NCBI GenBank assembly: GCA_903843125.1
Contig: CAIMOR010000196.1
Coordinates: 1 to 33,264 of the forward strand
Reading direction: 5' to 3'
DNA from: an uncultured Rhodospirillales bacterium
Lineage (GTDB): Bacteria > Pseudomonadota > Alphaproteobacteria > Acetobacterales > Acetobacteraceae
DNA length: 33,264 nucleotides
Shown here: piece after piece, positions 16,909-25,217 of the stretch
Layout: each line of letters starts with the position of its first letter
Numbering within the stretch: the stretch's first letter is position 1
Notes under the pieces: model-generated
What the model saw: only the letters and a program-made list of their open reading frames with translations
Databases searched by the model: none
What the model was told of the DNA's origin: nothing
Position numbers and translations under genes: made by a program

Positions 16909-18024
16909 ATGGCGTCGAACAAGAAGCTGCTGGTGCTGCCGGGTGATGGCATCGGTCCCGAAGTCATGCGCGAGGTGCGCCGCGTGATGGAGTGGATGGA
17001 CCGCCGCCGCGCCATCGCCTTCGACCTGGAGGAGGGCCTGGTTGGCGGTGCCGCGATCGAGGCCGAGGGCGCGCCGATCTCCGACGCCACGGTGGCCAAG
17101 GCGAAGGCCGCGGACGCGGTGCTGTTCGGCAGCGTCGGCGGCCCCAAATGGGACACGCTGCCCTTCGAGCAGCGGCCGGAGCTGGGTATCCTGCGCCTGC
17201 GCAAGGACCTTGGCCTGTTCGCCAACCTGCGGCCGGCGGTGGTGCTGGACCCGTTGGTGGATGCGTCTTCGCTGAAGCCCGACGTGGTGCGCGGCGTGGA
17301 TATCATGGTGGTGCGCGAGAGCACCGGCGGCGTGTACTTCGGCGAGCCGCGCGGCATCGAGACGCTGGCGGATGGCAAGCGCCGTGCCTTCGATACCGAT
17401 GTCTACCACGAGGACGAGATCATCCGCGTGGCGCGAGTCGCCTTCGACCTGGCGCGCAAGCGGCGCAACAAGGTGACCAGCGTCGAGAAGGCGAACGTCA
17501 TGCAGTCGGGTCGGCTGTGGCGCGCCGTGGTCGGCGAGGTCGGCCGCGCCGAATACCCCGACGTGCAGTTGGAACACATGTACGCGGACAACTGCGCCAT
17601 GCAGCTGTGCAGCCGGCCAAAGCAGTTCGACGTCATCCTGGGCAACAACCTGTTCGGCGACGTGCTGAGCGACCTGGCGGCGGCGCTGACCGGCTCGCTG
17701 GGCATGCTGCCCTCCGCCACCTTGGGTGCGGTGGACCCCGCCACCGGCAAGCGCCACGCCTTGTACGAGCCGATCCACGGCAGCGCGCCGGATATCGCCG
17801 GCAAGGCCATTGCCAACCCCTGCGCGCAGATCTTGTCCTTCGCCATGCTGCTGCGCTGGTCCTTCGGCATGGAGGACGACGCGCGCCTGCTGGAAACCGC
17901 GGTGGAGAAGGTGCTGGCGGGTGGCCTGCGTACCGCCGATATCATGCAGACCGGCATGGCCCGCGTCGGCACCAGCGTGATGGGCGAAGCGGTGCTGCGG
18001 GAGTTGGATAAACTGGCGGCATGA
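16909..18024 (+). CDS. leuB: 3-isopropylmalate dehydrogenase
   Basis: 371 residues of the beta-decarboxylating dehydrogenase family. Visible are the N-terminal [14 protein letters not shown], the loop [13 protein letters not shown], substrate arginines in [16 protein letters not shown] and [16 protein letters not shown], the catalytic Tyr/Lys region, the metal-binding [20 protein letters not shown] and the NAD-specific site [14 protein letters not shown]. It oxidises 3-isopropylmalate to 2-oxoisocaproate, the third leucine-specific step. TAAGGAAA ends shortly before the ATG. leuA is not in the window. A tRNA-Arg gene starts 69 bases after the stop. Confidence 0.97.
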   Translation: MASNKKLLVLPGDGIGPEVMREVRRVMEWMDRRRAIAFDLEEGLVGGAAIEAEGAPISDATVAKAKAADAVLFGSVGGPKWDTLPFEQRPELGILRLRKDLGLFANLRPAVVLDPLVDASSLKPDVVRGVDIMVVRESTGGVYFGEPRGIETLADGKRRAFDTDVYHEDEIIRVARVAFDLARKRRNKVTSVEKANVMQSGRLWRAVVGEVGRAEYPDVQLEHMYADNCAMQLCSRPKQFDVILGNNLFGDVLSDLAAALTGSLGMLPSATLGAVDPATGKRHALYEPIHGSAPDIAGKAIANPCAQILSFAMLLRWSFGMEDDARLLETAVEKVLAGGLRTADIMQTGMARVGTSVMGEAVLRELDKLAA

Positions 18025-18092
18025 GTCTCGGCGGGGGTTGCGCGGCACCGCTACCTCCGCTAATTCCCCCTCCCCGCCGCAAGGCAGGGCGC

Positions 18093-18169
18093 GCGCCCGT
18101 AGCTCAGCTGGATAGAGCACCAGACTACGAATCTGGGGGTCAGGAGTTCGAATCTCTTCGGGCGCGCCA
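18093..18169 (+). tRNA. tRNA-Arg (anticodon ACG)
   Basis: A 77-base cloverleaf: acceptor GCGCCCG/CGGGCGC with discriminator G and an encoded CCA end (18167-18169), D-arm GCTC/GAGC, anticodon stem CCAGA/TCTGG with loop CTACGAA (anticodon ACG, wobble A probably edited to inosine), variable loop GGGTC, and T-arm AGGAG-TTCGAAT-CTCTT. It decodes CGU, CGC and, as inosine, CGA. It sits alone between leuB and argB. No clear terminator hairpin is seen in the 210-base gap that follows. Confidence 0.97.
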
Positions 18170-18379
18170 TTCATTTCCGTCCAGCCCTCGTTATGTCAGG
18201 TGGTCGCGGCGTTGAACCAGCCGTTGTCTGGTGCGTGGCGGGCTTGATGGTGGCGCGGGCGTTTCGGCAGCCGGCGATCCACTCGGAACTCAGTTGCTCC
18301 GCGGCGTCATCCTAAGCGCTTGACCGCTTGGGTCCCGCCCCGTAAGGCCGCGCAAAAGCCGATTACGGAACCGCGCGCC

Positions 18380-19264
18380 ATGTCCGACGTCACCGACCCG
18401 ATGCACAGCCTCGCCGGCGCTTTGCCTTACCTGAAGCGCTACGACGACCAGATCATCGTGGTCAAATACGGCGGCCATGCCATGGGCGAGGAGGATACCG
18501 CCCTGCGCTTCGGGCGGGACATCGCGTTGCTGGAGCAGGTCGGGGTCAACCCGGTCGTCGTCCATGGCGGCGGGCCGCAGATCAATGCCATGCTGAAGCG
18601 GCTGAACGTCAAGTCGACCTTCCTGCAGGGCCTGCGCGTCACCGATGCCGAGATGCTCGACGTCGTCGAGATGGTGCTCGCCGGGCCGGTCAATAAGCAG
18701 GTGGCCGAGAGCATTACCCGCGCGGGCGCCATTGCCGTCGGCATTTCCGGCAAGGATGGCGGGCTTGTCCGCGCTCGGAAGCTCACCAGGACCTACCGCG
18801 ATCCCGGCAGCAACATCGAGCAGATCCTGGATCTCGGCTTCGTCGGCGAGCCGGAGTCGATCGATACGCGGGTATTGAAGCTGCTGATCGGCGCGGACAT
18901 CGTGCCGGTGATCGCTCCCGTGGGCGTTGGCGCTGACGGCCAGACCTATAACATCAACGCCGACACCGTGGCTGGCGCCATCGCGGGCGCGCTTGGGGCG
19001 GAGCGCATGCTGATGCTGACCGATGTCCCGGGTGTGCTGGGTGCCGATGGCAAGCTGATACCGGAGATGACGGTCGCCGACGTCAAGGCAGGGATCGAGG
19101 CCGGCTGGATCAGCGGCGGCATGATTCCCAAGGTCGAGACCTGCATTTACGCCGTGGAGCGCGGCGTCAAGGGAGCCGTCATCCTTGATGGTCGGGTTCC
19201 GCATGCGGTGTTGCGGGAGCTGTTCACCAAGGCGGGGGCCGGCACCTTGATAAGGCCCGGCTAA
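18380..19264 (+). CDS. argB: Acetylglutamate kinase
   Basis: 294 residues of the amino acid kinase family. The phosphate-binding N-terminal motif is VVKYGGHAM (residues 27-35), followed by [16 protein letters not shown] with the substrate-binding glycines, [11 protein letters not shown], and the ATP-site region [21 protein letters not shown] and [10 protein letters not shown]. The C-terminus ([21 protein letters not shown], one residue over the usual quoted core) is standard. It phosphorylates N-acetylglutamate in the arginine pathway. The ATG at 18380 was chosen to give the family N-terminus [20 protein letters not shown]; an upstream in-frame start at 18320 lacks support. No other arg gene is present. 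Confidence 0.95.
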   Translation: MSDVTDPMHSLAGALPYLKRYDDQIIVVKYGGHAMGEEDTALRFGRDIALLEQVGVNPVVVHGGGPQINAMLKRLNVKSTFLQGLRVTDAEMLDVVEMVLAGPVNKQVAESITRAGAIAVGISGKDGGLVRARKLTRTYRDPGSNIEQILDLGFVGEPESIDTRVLKLLIGADIVPVIAPVGVGADGQTYNINADTVAGAIAGALGAERMLMLTDVPGVLGADGKLIPEMTVADVKAGIEAGWISGGMIPKVETCIYAVERGVKGAVILDGRVPHAVLRELFTKAGAGTLIRPG

Positions 19265-19390
19265 CAACCATAGGTGGTAAAGCCGCCGCTCAAATTCGCG
19301 TGATGATACATTGGGCGACGTAACTGGGCGAATCTTACTTTAGGCTAACGGTAACGGCGGATTGATCCGCCCAACGCCGAGGGCCGACGC

Positions 19391-22300
19391 ATGATTCCCG
19401 ACTACGTTCCGCAGCCGGTGCTGACCCTGTTCGGGGAGACCATCGCGGGCACCATCACCGGCGTTTCCCCACATGACTGGTGGGCCGACACGAGCGGGCT
19501 GTTCCATACCGATACCGACCTCACGGCGGAATGGAAGGGGCTTTACCAGCAACTGCTGGCCGGCACGGCATTGACCGCGGTGCAGCATCTGGAAGCCAAT
19601 GCCGAAGCGGTGTTTGAAAATACCAAGCTGGCGACCCTGAGCGTGAGCGACCAGGCGCGTGACCGCGAGGACGCCCAGCGGGAGTTCGATGCCATAGCCG
19701 CGGCGATGACCCGGCTTGGCATGGACGGGACACATCCGCTGACCGTCCAGGACTATCTGTCCATCGGCAGAACCGTTCAATCCGACACGACGCTGCAGGA
19801 ACTGAGCATCCAGGGCCACGGATTGAACAGTCCGCCTTCCGCACGGTACAATGGCTATACCAATGACTTTCAGAACAACGTGGATGGTTTCACGCTGTTC
19901 ATCGGCGCCGGTTTGGATAGTAACCAAAACGCGCTACGTGACTTCTTCGACGACGTTATCATCAGTCATCTTCCGTTTCCGGTCGTGGCGCAGGACGGCC
20001 ATCTGGAACAGTTGAACCAGAACGCCGATTCTGAAGATGTGGTGAAAATGGCGGTGGGCGCGCTCGACGACGCCATGTTCACGAAGGTCTGGACGGCAAA
20101 AGACTTCTCGGTAACGCCGGGAACCGCCAGCGCCACGCCGGACTCGCCGCCGGATGCAGGCCTGGTGGCTGGCAAGGGCACCCAGCTCTCGCTGTTCGGC
20201 GACGTCATTTCATCCAAGGCCACCATTACCAGCGGCCTGACCGCGGCGCATGTCTGGACCGCAGACAGCAACGGTCTGTACCATACTACGACCAACCTGG
20301 CTGCCGAATGGGTGGGTTATTACCATATTATGCTGGCCGGCAACGGCGACACGCTGACGGCCATTCAGCGCGCCGAAGGTAATGCCGAGGCCGTTTTCGA
20401 AAACACCGCGCTTGGCAATATCGTCAAGGCCGATGCGGCAGCCTCCAAGCTGTACCGCGAGGATGTTCAGCGGGAGCTGGACGGCATCGCCGCCGCCGCG
20501 GCGTCGATTGGCTGGGATGGTCATAGCGACTTGACGGTCAGTACCTACCGGGCGCTCGAACATGCCCTGCAGGACAACCCGCTTTGGCTGGAACTTGCGA
20601 TGCAAGGCCATGGGCTGAACAGCCCTTCCAACCCCCGGTACAACGGGTTCACCTATGACTTCCAGAACAACATCGACAGTATTACGTTGTTTGTCGGCGG
20701 CGGCTTGAATACCGGTGAGTTCGCACTTGCCGATTTCATGGACGATAGTGTCCTGAGCCATCTGCCATTCCCGGTGGTGGCGCAGAATGGAGAGCTGGAG
20801 CAGCTCAATCAAAACGGCCGTGCGGAGAACACGTTGAATGAAGCGGTGGACGCACTGAATACGACGTGGCTGCACAAAATCTACACATCTGCGGATTTCA
20901 TGACGCTGGGGACCGGTACGGTCGTCGCAAAAGGTGATTTCATCGGGTATTTCGGCGCTGAATCACCAAGAGTACTGAAGGCGGGAAGTCATACATGGGT
21001 GGCCGGGTCGGATGGTCTCTATCATACGGCAACGGATCTTGGGGCTGAGTGGCAAAAATACTATAAGCTCATGCTTGCCGGCAAGGGCAACACGCTGACG
21101 GCGGTGCAGCGTTGGGAAGGCAATGCCGAAGCGGTCTTCGAGAACAGTTCTCTGTCTACGCAGCAGCCCAGCGTGCTGGCGCGGGACCGGGAGGATGTAC
21201 AGCGCGTCATCGATGCGGTTTCCGCCGAGATGACCCAGCTCGGGCTGACGACGAACGCGCTGCTGTCCACCAAGGATTACCTGAATATCATCGAAAGCCT
21301 GCAGGCGGATACGGCCCTGCGCGAGTTGGCGCTGCAGGGTGAAGGTCTGAACAACCCTTCCATGCCGCGATACAACGGCTTCACCAACGATATGATGTGG
21401 GCCGATTGGCAGACCTACTTTGTCGGCGGCGGCGTCGAGAACGGGCAGAACGTGCTGTCTGCATTCTTCGACGACCAGATCATCGGGGAACTGGCATTCC
21501 CGGTCATTGCTCAGAACGGGCAGCTGGTGCAACTGAACCAGAACGGCAATGCCGACGGCACCCTGCAGACCTGGACCGATTTGCTGAACACCACGCTGTT
21601 CAAGCAGGTCTACGTCGCTTCCGACTTCAGCAAGGTCAAGACGGCGGTTGGCGCCATCGTGCTGGTGCCGGGCTCCAGCCTGCTGACGACGCCGGTCGCG
21701 CCGGTTGCCGGCGCGGGGCAGATGACGACGCTGTTCGGCGACATCGTCAGCACCACGCAGGTCCTCAATGGCCATACCTGGGTGGCGGACTCGACCGGCC
21801 TGTACCATACGACCACCGACCTCACGCTGGAGTGGTACAACCTCTACCAGCAGGCCCTGGCCGGCGCGGCGCTGACCGGTCTGCAGCACCTGGAAGCGAA
21901 TGCCGAGGCGGTGTTCGAAAACACCGGGCTGAACGACCTGAACGAGCAGGTGCAGGAGCGTGATCGCGAGGACTTCCAGCGGGAACTGGACGTCATCGCC
22001 ACCGCGATGGGCAGGCTGGGTCTCAGCACCTCGGCGCCGATGTCGGCACAGGCCTACCTTTCGATCCAGCACGTCATCGAGTTGGACGGGGCGCTGCATG
22101 AGATGGCGCTGCAGGGGCACGGCCTGAACAGTCCGCCTGCCTCGCGCTACCGCGGCTACACCAACGACTTCCAGAACAACGTCGACCAGCGGACCCTGTA
22201 CATCGGCGGCGGTCTCAACACCGGCGAGCGGGCCATCGCCGACCTGTTCGACGACCGCACGATCTCCCACCTGCTTTATCCGGTGGTGGCCGAGAACGGC

Positions 22301-23998
22301 GAGCTGGTGCAGCTGAACCAGAACGGCGCGAACGAGAACACCCTGCTTGCGGGGCTCGACGCGCTCAACCAGTCGATGTTCAGCAAGCTCTACCTTGCGT
22401 CGGACTTCGTCATCCCTGGCAGTGGGCAGAAGGCGCTGCCGGTGCTGCAGGTCGGCGACGACACGGCCTCCACCGCCTTCGGCCAGGTCATCGCCGGTAC
22501 GATCGTTGCCAATGGCCACACCTGGGTCGCGGATGCGAACGGCCAGTATCATACCCTGGCCAACCTCGAGATCGAATGGCGCACCTATTACCAACAGATG
22601 CTGGCCGGCAACGGCGCCAGCCTGACCGCGGTGCAGCGGCTGGAAGGCAATGCCGAGGCGGTGTTCGAGAACACGCTGCTGGGCGGCGGGCCGGATTGGC
22701 TGCCGCACAGCTACGAGATGCGCTACCGCGAGGACGTGCAGCGCATGCTGGATGCCATCGGCGAAGCGATGCACGTGAACCAGGCGACGTTCGGCACCGA
22801 CCCCACAGCGCCGTTGACCATCGCAACCTACATGGCGCTGGCGCATACCATCCAGGGCACGCCGACGCTGGGGGAACTCGCGTTGCAGGGGCTCGGCATG
22901 GCAAGCCCGGTGGCCGACCGCTACAACGGCTACACGATCGACGTGCTGCGCTGGGGTTCTCCGGTGGACAGCACGACGCTCTATGTCGGCGGCGGTCTCG
23001 ACAACAACATGCTGGCCGTGCAGTACCTGATGGTCGACGGGATCATGTCGCAGCTGCTGAACCCGGTCATCTACAACGCCGGCCAGCTGACGCAGGACAA
23101 CAACCACTTCACTGCGCAGGACAGCCTGAACCAGGCTGTCGTGACGCTGGATGACCTGATGTATTTCCGCAAGCTGCACGCGGCGGACTTCAGCACCACG
23201 ACGAGCAGCGCCAACGCCGGCTACGTCTCGCCGGCGCAGCAGGTTGTCGATGCGGCTTCGGCCGCCAAGGCGCCGGCCGGCAGCTTCACCGGCCTCTACG
23301 GCGATGTCATCCTCAAGCGGGAGGTCATCAGCACCGGCCTGACCGCGGGGCACACCTGGATGGCCGACGCGAACGGCGTGTTCCATACGGCGACCGACCT
23401 GGGGGCGGAGTGGAAGAACTACTACGCCCAGCTCACCGCTGGCAAAGGCAAGAACCTGTCGGCGATCCAGCGCCTGGAGGCCAACGCCGAAGCGGTGTTC
23501 GAGAATACCGCGATCAAGAATGGCTCGGCCGCGCAGCAGGTGGCATGGCGCGAAGACGTGCAGCGCGCGTTGGATGCCATGGCGGCCGCGATGAAGCTGG
23601 ACAGTGTCAATCTCGGCATCGACCCCAATGCCCAGTTCACCGAGGAAAGCTACCTCGACCTGGAGCACACCATCCAGGGCAATGCCGTGCTCAACGAGCT
23701 GTACATGCAGGGCCATGGCCTGACGGGGGCGGCCGGGACCAGGTACGCCGGGTATGTCAACGACTTCCGGGGCCTGGACAGCCGCACCCTCTCGCTGGTC
23801 GACTACAGCAATGCGGTGGGCAGCTTCATGGACCATTTCATCATCGGCAACCTGGCCTTCGGGGTGGAGGTCTGGAACTGGAACACCGCGCAGCTGAACG
23901 AGGCCGGCACCACCGAGAGCAGCCTGTTCACCGCCCTTGCCCAGCTCAACACCACCATCGGCGGGCGCGTGCTGCGGAGTTACGACTTCCGCCACTGA
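19391..23998 (+). CDS. Giant protein of six tandem ~250-residue repeats, unknown function
   Basis: 1535 residues that I cannot assign to a family. The whole chain is six copies of one unit. Each copy has in order: an FG-x-(I/V)-x strand, (T/V)W-x-AD-x-x-G-x-YHT, an AEW-x-x-YY helix, L-x-x-Q(R/H)-x-E-x-NAEAVFEN, a helix of the REDVQR-x-LDAI type, LALQGHGLNSP, RYNGYTNDFQNN, TLYVGGGLN, a DFFDD-x-x-x-HLPFPVVAQNG helix-strand, QLNQNG, and a final Y-x-x-x-DF. The last copy is degenerate at its end. There is no signal peptide, membrane span, cysteine-rich region or RTX nonapeptide. The start at 19391 has GAGGG 7 bases upstream. GC is lower than in the neighbours, most clearly in copies 1-3. Secretion, surface or enzymatic roles are all open. 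Confidence 0.85.
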   Translation: MIPDYVPQPVLTLFGETIAGTITGVSPHDWWADTSGLFHTDTDLTAEWKGLYQQLLAGTALTAVQHLEANAEAVFENTKLATLSVSDQARDREDAQREFDAIAAAMTRLGMDGTHPLTVQDYLSIGRTVQSDTTLQELSIQGHGLNSPPSARYNGYTNDFQNNVDGFTLFIGAGLDSNQNALRDFFDDVIISHLPFPVVAQDGHLEQLNQNADSEDVVKMAVGALDDAMFTKVWTAKDFSVTPGTASATPDSPPDAGLVAGKGTQLSLFGDVISSKATITSGLTAAHVWTADSNGLYHTTTNLAAEWVGYYHIMLAGNGDTLTAIQRAEGNAEAVFENTALGNIVKADAAASKLYREDVQRELDGIAAAAASIGWDGHSDLTVSTYRALEHALQDNPLWLELAMQGHGLNSPSNPRYNGFTYDFQNNIDSITLFVGGGLNTGEFALADFMDDSVLSHLPFPVVAQNGELEQLNQNGRAENTLNEAVDALNTTWLHKIYTSADFMTLGTGTVVAKGDFIGYFGAESPRVLKAGSHTWVAGSDGLYHTATDLGAEWQKYYKLMLAGKGNTLTAVQRWEGNAEAVFENSSLSTQQPSVLARDREDVQRVIDAVSAEMTQLGLTTNALLSTKDYLNIIESLQADTALRELALQGEGLNNPSMPRYNGFTNDMMWADWQTYFVGGGVENGQNVLSAFFDDQIIGELAFPVIAQNGQLVQLNQNGNADGTLQTWTDLLNTTLFKQVYVASDFSKVKTAVGAIVLVPGSSLLTTPVAPVAGAGQMTTLFGDIVSTTQVLNGHTWVADSTGLYHTTTDLTLEWYNLYQQALAGAALTGLQHLEANAEAVFENTGLNDLNEQVQERDREDFQRELDVIATAMGRLGLSTSAPMSAQAYLSIQHVIELDGALHEMALQGHGLNSPPASRYRGYTNDFQNNVDQRTLYIGGGLNTGERAIADLFDDRTISHLLYPVVAENGELVQLNQNGANENTLLAGLDALNQSMFSKLYLASDFVIPGSGQKALPVLQVGDDTASTAFGQVIAGTIVANGHTWVADANGQYHTLANLEIEWRTYYQQMLAGNGASLTAVQRLEGNAEAVFENTLLGGGPDWLPHSYEMRYREDVQRMLDAIGEAMHVNQATFGTDPTAPLTIATYMALAHTIQGTPTLGELALQGLGMASPVADRYNGYTIDVLRWGSPVDSTTLYVGGGLDNNMLAVQYLMVDGIMSQLLNPVIYNAGQLTQDNNHFTAQDSLNQAVVTLDDLMYFRKLHAADFSTTTSSANAGYVSPAQQVVDAASAAKAPAGSFTGLYGDVILKREVISTGLTAGHTWMADANGVFHTATDLGAEWKNYYAQLTAGKGKNLSAIQRLEANAEAVFENTAIKNGSAAQQVAWREDVQRALDAMAAAMKLDSVNLGIDPNAQFTEESYLDLEHTIQGNAVLNELYMQGHGLTGAAGTRYAGYVNDFRGLDSRTLSLVDYSNAVGSFMDHFIIGNLAFGVEVWNWNTAQLNEAGTTESSLFTALAQLNTTIGGRVLRSYDFRH
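19421..20185 (+). repeat. Repeat unit 1 of the giant protein
   Basis: About 255 residues from LTLFGETIAG to the linker before unit 2. It carries WWADTSGLFHT, EANAEAVFENT, GHGLNSPPSARYNGYTNDF and LNQNAD. Like unit 4 it lacks the NG/KG-x insertion after the LAG turn and has QHLEANAE rather than QRLEGNAE. Confidence 0.85.
20186..20941 (+). repeat. Repeat unit 2 of the giant protein
   Basis: About 252 residues from LSLFGDVISS. It has VWTADSNGLYHT, LAGNGDTLTAIQRAEGNAEA, GHGLNSPSNPRYNGFTYDF and QLNQNG. Its SGLTAAH turn before the Trp is shared with unit 6. Confidence 0.85.
20942..21724 (+). repeat. Repeat unit 3 of the giant protein
   Basis: About 261 residues from IGYFGAESPR. It has TWVAGSDGLYHT, QRWEGNAEAVFENS and GEGLNNPSMPRYNGFTNDM, with an altered segment (MMWADWQTYFVGGGVENG) in place of FQNNVD-TLYVGGGL. 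A hand count over 20941-21060 gives about 53% GC. Confidence 0.85.
21725..22468 (+). repeat. Repeat unit 4 of the giant protein
   Basis: About 248 residues from TTLFGDIVST. It has TWVADSTGLYHT, LQHLEANAEAVFENT, GHGLNSPPASRYRGYTNDF and LNQNGANENT. It is closest to unit 1 in its lack of the NG insertion and in the SPP-x-SRY segment. Confidence 0.85.
22469..23287 (+). repeat. Repeat unit 5 of the giant protein
   Basis: About 273 residues, the longest unit, from STAFGQVIAG. It has TWVADANGQYHT, QRLEGNAEAVFENT, an extended MHVNQATFGTDPTAPLT insert shared in form with unit 6, and a changed RYNGYTIDVLRWGSPVDSTT segment. The terminal QLNQNG is replaced by LTQDNNH. A hand count over 22501-22620 gives about 61% GC. 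Confidence 0.82.
23288..23998 (+). repeat. Repeat unit 6 of the giant protein (diverged end)
   Basis: About 236 residues from TGLYGDVILK to the protein end. It keeps TWMADANGVFHT, QRLEANAEAVFENT and MQGHGL, but then diverges: RYAGYVNDFRGLDSRTLSL lacks the GGGL turn, and the FPVVAQNG-QLNQNG part becomes AFGVEVWNWNTAQLNEAG. It probably caps the repeat array. Confidence 0.8.
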
Positions 23999-24077
23999 GA
24001 CCGGACAGGCGGCGGCGGGTTGTAAGACGGTTCCGGCCGCGCATACTGCCGCCCCGGCAGGACGGAGGAAGCATTCC

Positions 24078-25142
24078 ATGGGCAAACGCATCGCCATCAT
24101 CGGCGCGGGCGCGGTCGGCGGTTATGCCGGCGCGCATATGGTTCAGGCCGGTGAGGATGTCACCTTCGTCGACATGTGGCCGGAGAATGTGGAGGTGATG
24201 CGCACCAGGGGCCTGCGCGTCAGCCATATCAAGGACGTGCCGGAGTTCACCGTGCCGGTGCGGGCGATCCACCTGACCGAGTTGCAGCAGGTCTCGAAGG
24301 GCGCGCCGTTCGATATCGTCTTCATCTGCGTGAAGTCCTACGACACCGCCTGGGCGACGCTGATGGCCAGGCAGTACATGGCGCCCGGCGGCTACATGGT
24401 GAGCCTGCAGAACTGCATGAACGAGGAGACGATAGCGGAGATCGTCGGTTGGGGCCGCACGCTCGGCGCCATCGCCTCCTCGATCACGGTGGAACTGTGC
24501 GAGCCAGGGCATGTCCGGCGCGCTTCCGGCAAGGGCGGCGCCGCGCACACCGTGTTCCGCGTGGGCGAGGTGCACGGCCGCATCACCGAGCGCGCGGAGG
24601 AGGTCGGCCGGCTCTGCGCCCTGTCGGACAGTTGCCTGGTCACCGCCAACCTGTGGGGCGAGCGTTGGTCCAAGCTGGTGACCAACGCCATGGCCAATGG
24701 CATGTCGGCCTGCACCGGGCTGATCAGCAAGGAGATCCTGCTGAACGACCAACTGCGGCAGTTCACCGCGCGGCTGGGCAGCGAGGCGATCCGCGTCGGC
24801 CAGGCGCTGGGCTATCAGCTGGAGGAAATCCACCACATTGCGCCCGAGGTGATCGCCCGCGCCGGCGAGGGCGATGCCGCGGCCCGCGCCGAATACGACG
24901 AGCATCGCCTGGCGGAGGCCCGCAAGCCCGGGGGTGGCGCGCATCGGCCCAGCATGGGCCAGGACATGATGAAGGGCCGCCGCACCGAGATCGAGTTCCT
25001 CAACGGCTTCATCGTCGACAAGGCCAAGGCCATCGGCATTGCCACGCCGGCCAATGCGGCGCTGACCGATATCGTCAAGCGGGTCGAGAAGGGTGACATC
25101 CCGGCCGACCCGCGCCACATCCTGGAACTCCGGCTGAACTGA
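24078..25142 (+). CDS. Ketopantoate reductase (PanE/ApbA) family protein
   Basis: 354 residues. The N-terminal Rossmann fold binds NADP(H) through IAIIGAGAVGGYAGAHM (residues 5-21). The family catalytic lysine and nearby Asn are Lys199 and Asn203 (WSKLVTNAMANG), and the acidic residue of the C-terminal domain is in RRTEIEFLNGFIVDKAKAIG (about 301-320). Family members reduce ketopantoate to pantoate, but many paralogues act on other 2-oxo or beta-keto acids. A length of 354 exceeds the roughly 300 of canonical PanE, and no other pantothenate gene is near, so the substrate is left open. GGAGGAA 7 bases before the ATG supports the start. It lies between the giant repeat gene and the LLM genes. 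Confidence 0.82.
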   Translation: MGKRIAIIGAGAVGGYAGAHMVQAGEDVTFVDMWPENVEVMRTRGLRVSHIKDVPEFTVPVRAIHLTELQQVSKGAPFDIVFICVKSYDTAWATLMARQYMAPGGYMVSLQNCMNEETIAEIVGWGRTLGAIASSITVELCEPGHVRRASGKGGAAHTVFRVGEVHGRITERAEEVGRLCALSDSCLVTANLWGERWSKLVTNAMANGMSACTGLISKEILLNDQLRQFTARLGSEAIRVGQALGYQLEEIHHIAPEVIARAGEGDAAARAEYDEHRLAEARKPGGGAHRPSMGQDMMKGRRTEIEFLNGFIVDKAKAIGIATPANAALTDIVKRVEKGDIPADPRHILELRLN

Positions 25143-25217
25143 GCGCCGCGGCACGAACGACGCCGGACCCGGCCGGGGTGCCGCCAACCCAGACGCCGAT
25201 TGAATGGAGCCACGCGC

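Noticed and set aside
18170-18379. Possible small gene or integration remnant after tRNA-Arg
   Set aside because: No open frame with a ribosome binding site, no integrase and no repeated tRNA 3' end is visible. It is treated as plain intergenic sequence.
19356-19371. GGCGGA-TTGA-TCCGCC hairpin before the repeat gene
   Set aside because: A 6-bp stem of this kind is common by chance at this GC content, and there is no T-run or known operator match. It is not listed as a feature.
19391-23998. RTX toxin, bacterial Ig-like adhesin or DUF4214-type repeat protein
   Set aside because: There are no GGxGxDxU nonapeptides, no Ig-like beta repeats and no DUF4214 motif that I can see. The unit is mixed helix and strand with its own conserved motifs.
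19391-23998. CRISPR-like or short tandem DNA repeat
   Set aside because: The repetition is at protein level with ~750-base diverged units and no constant short repeat with spacers.
20963-24100. A 1045-codon open frame on the - strand opposite the giant repeat gene
   Set aside because: It is a mirror of GC-rich codons in the + strand gene. It has no family-like motifs, and the + strand frame shows clear repeated protein motifs.
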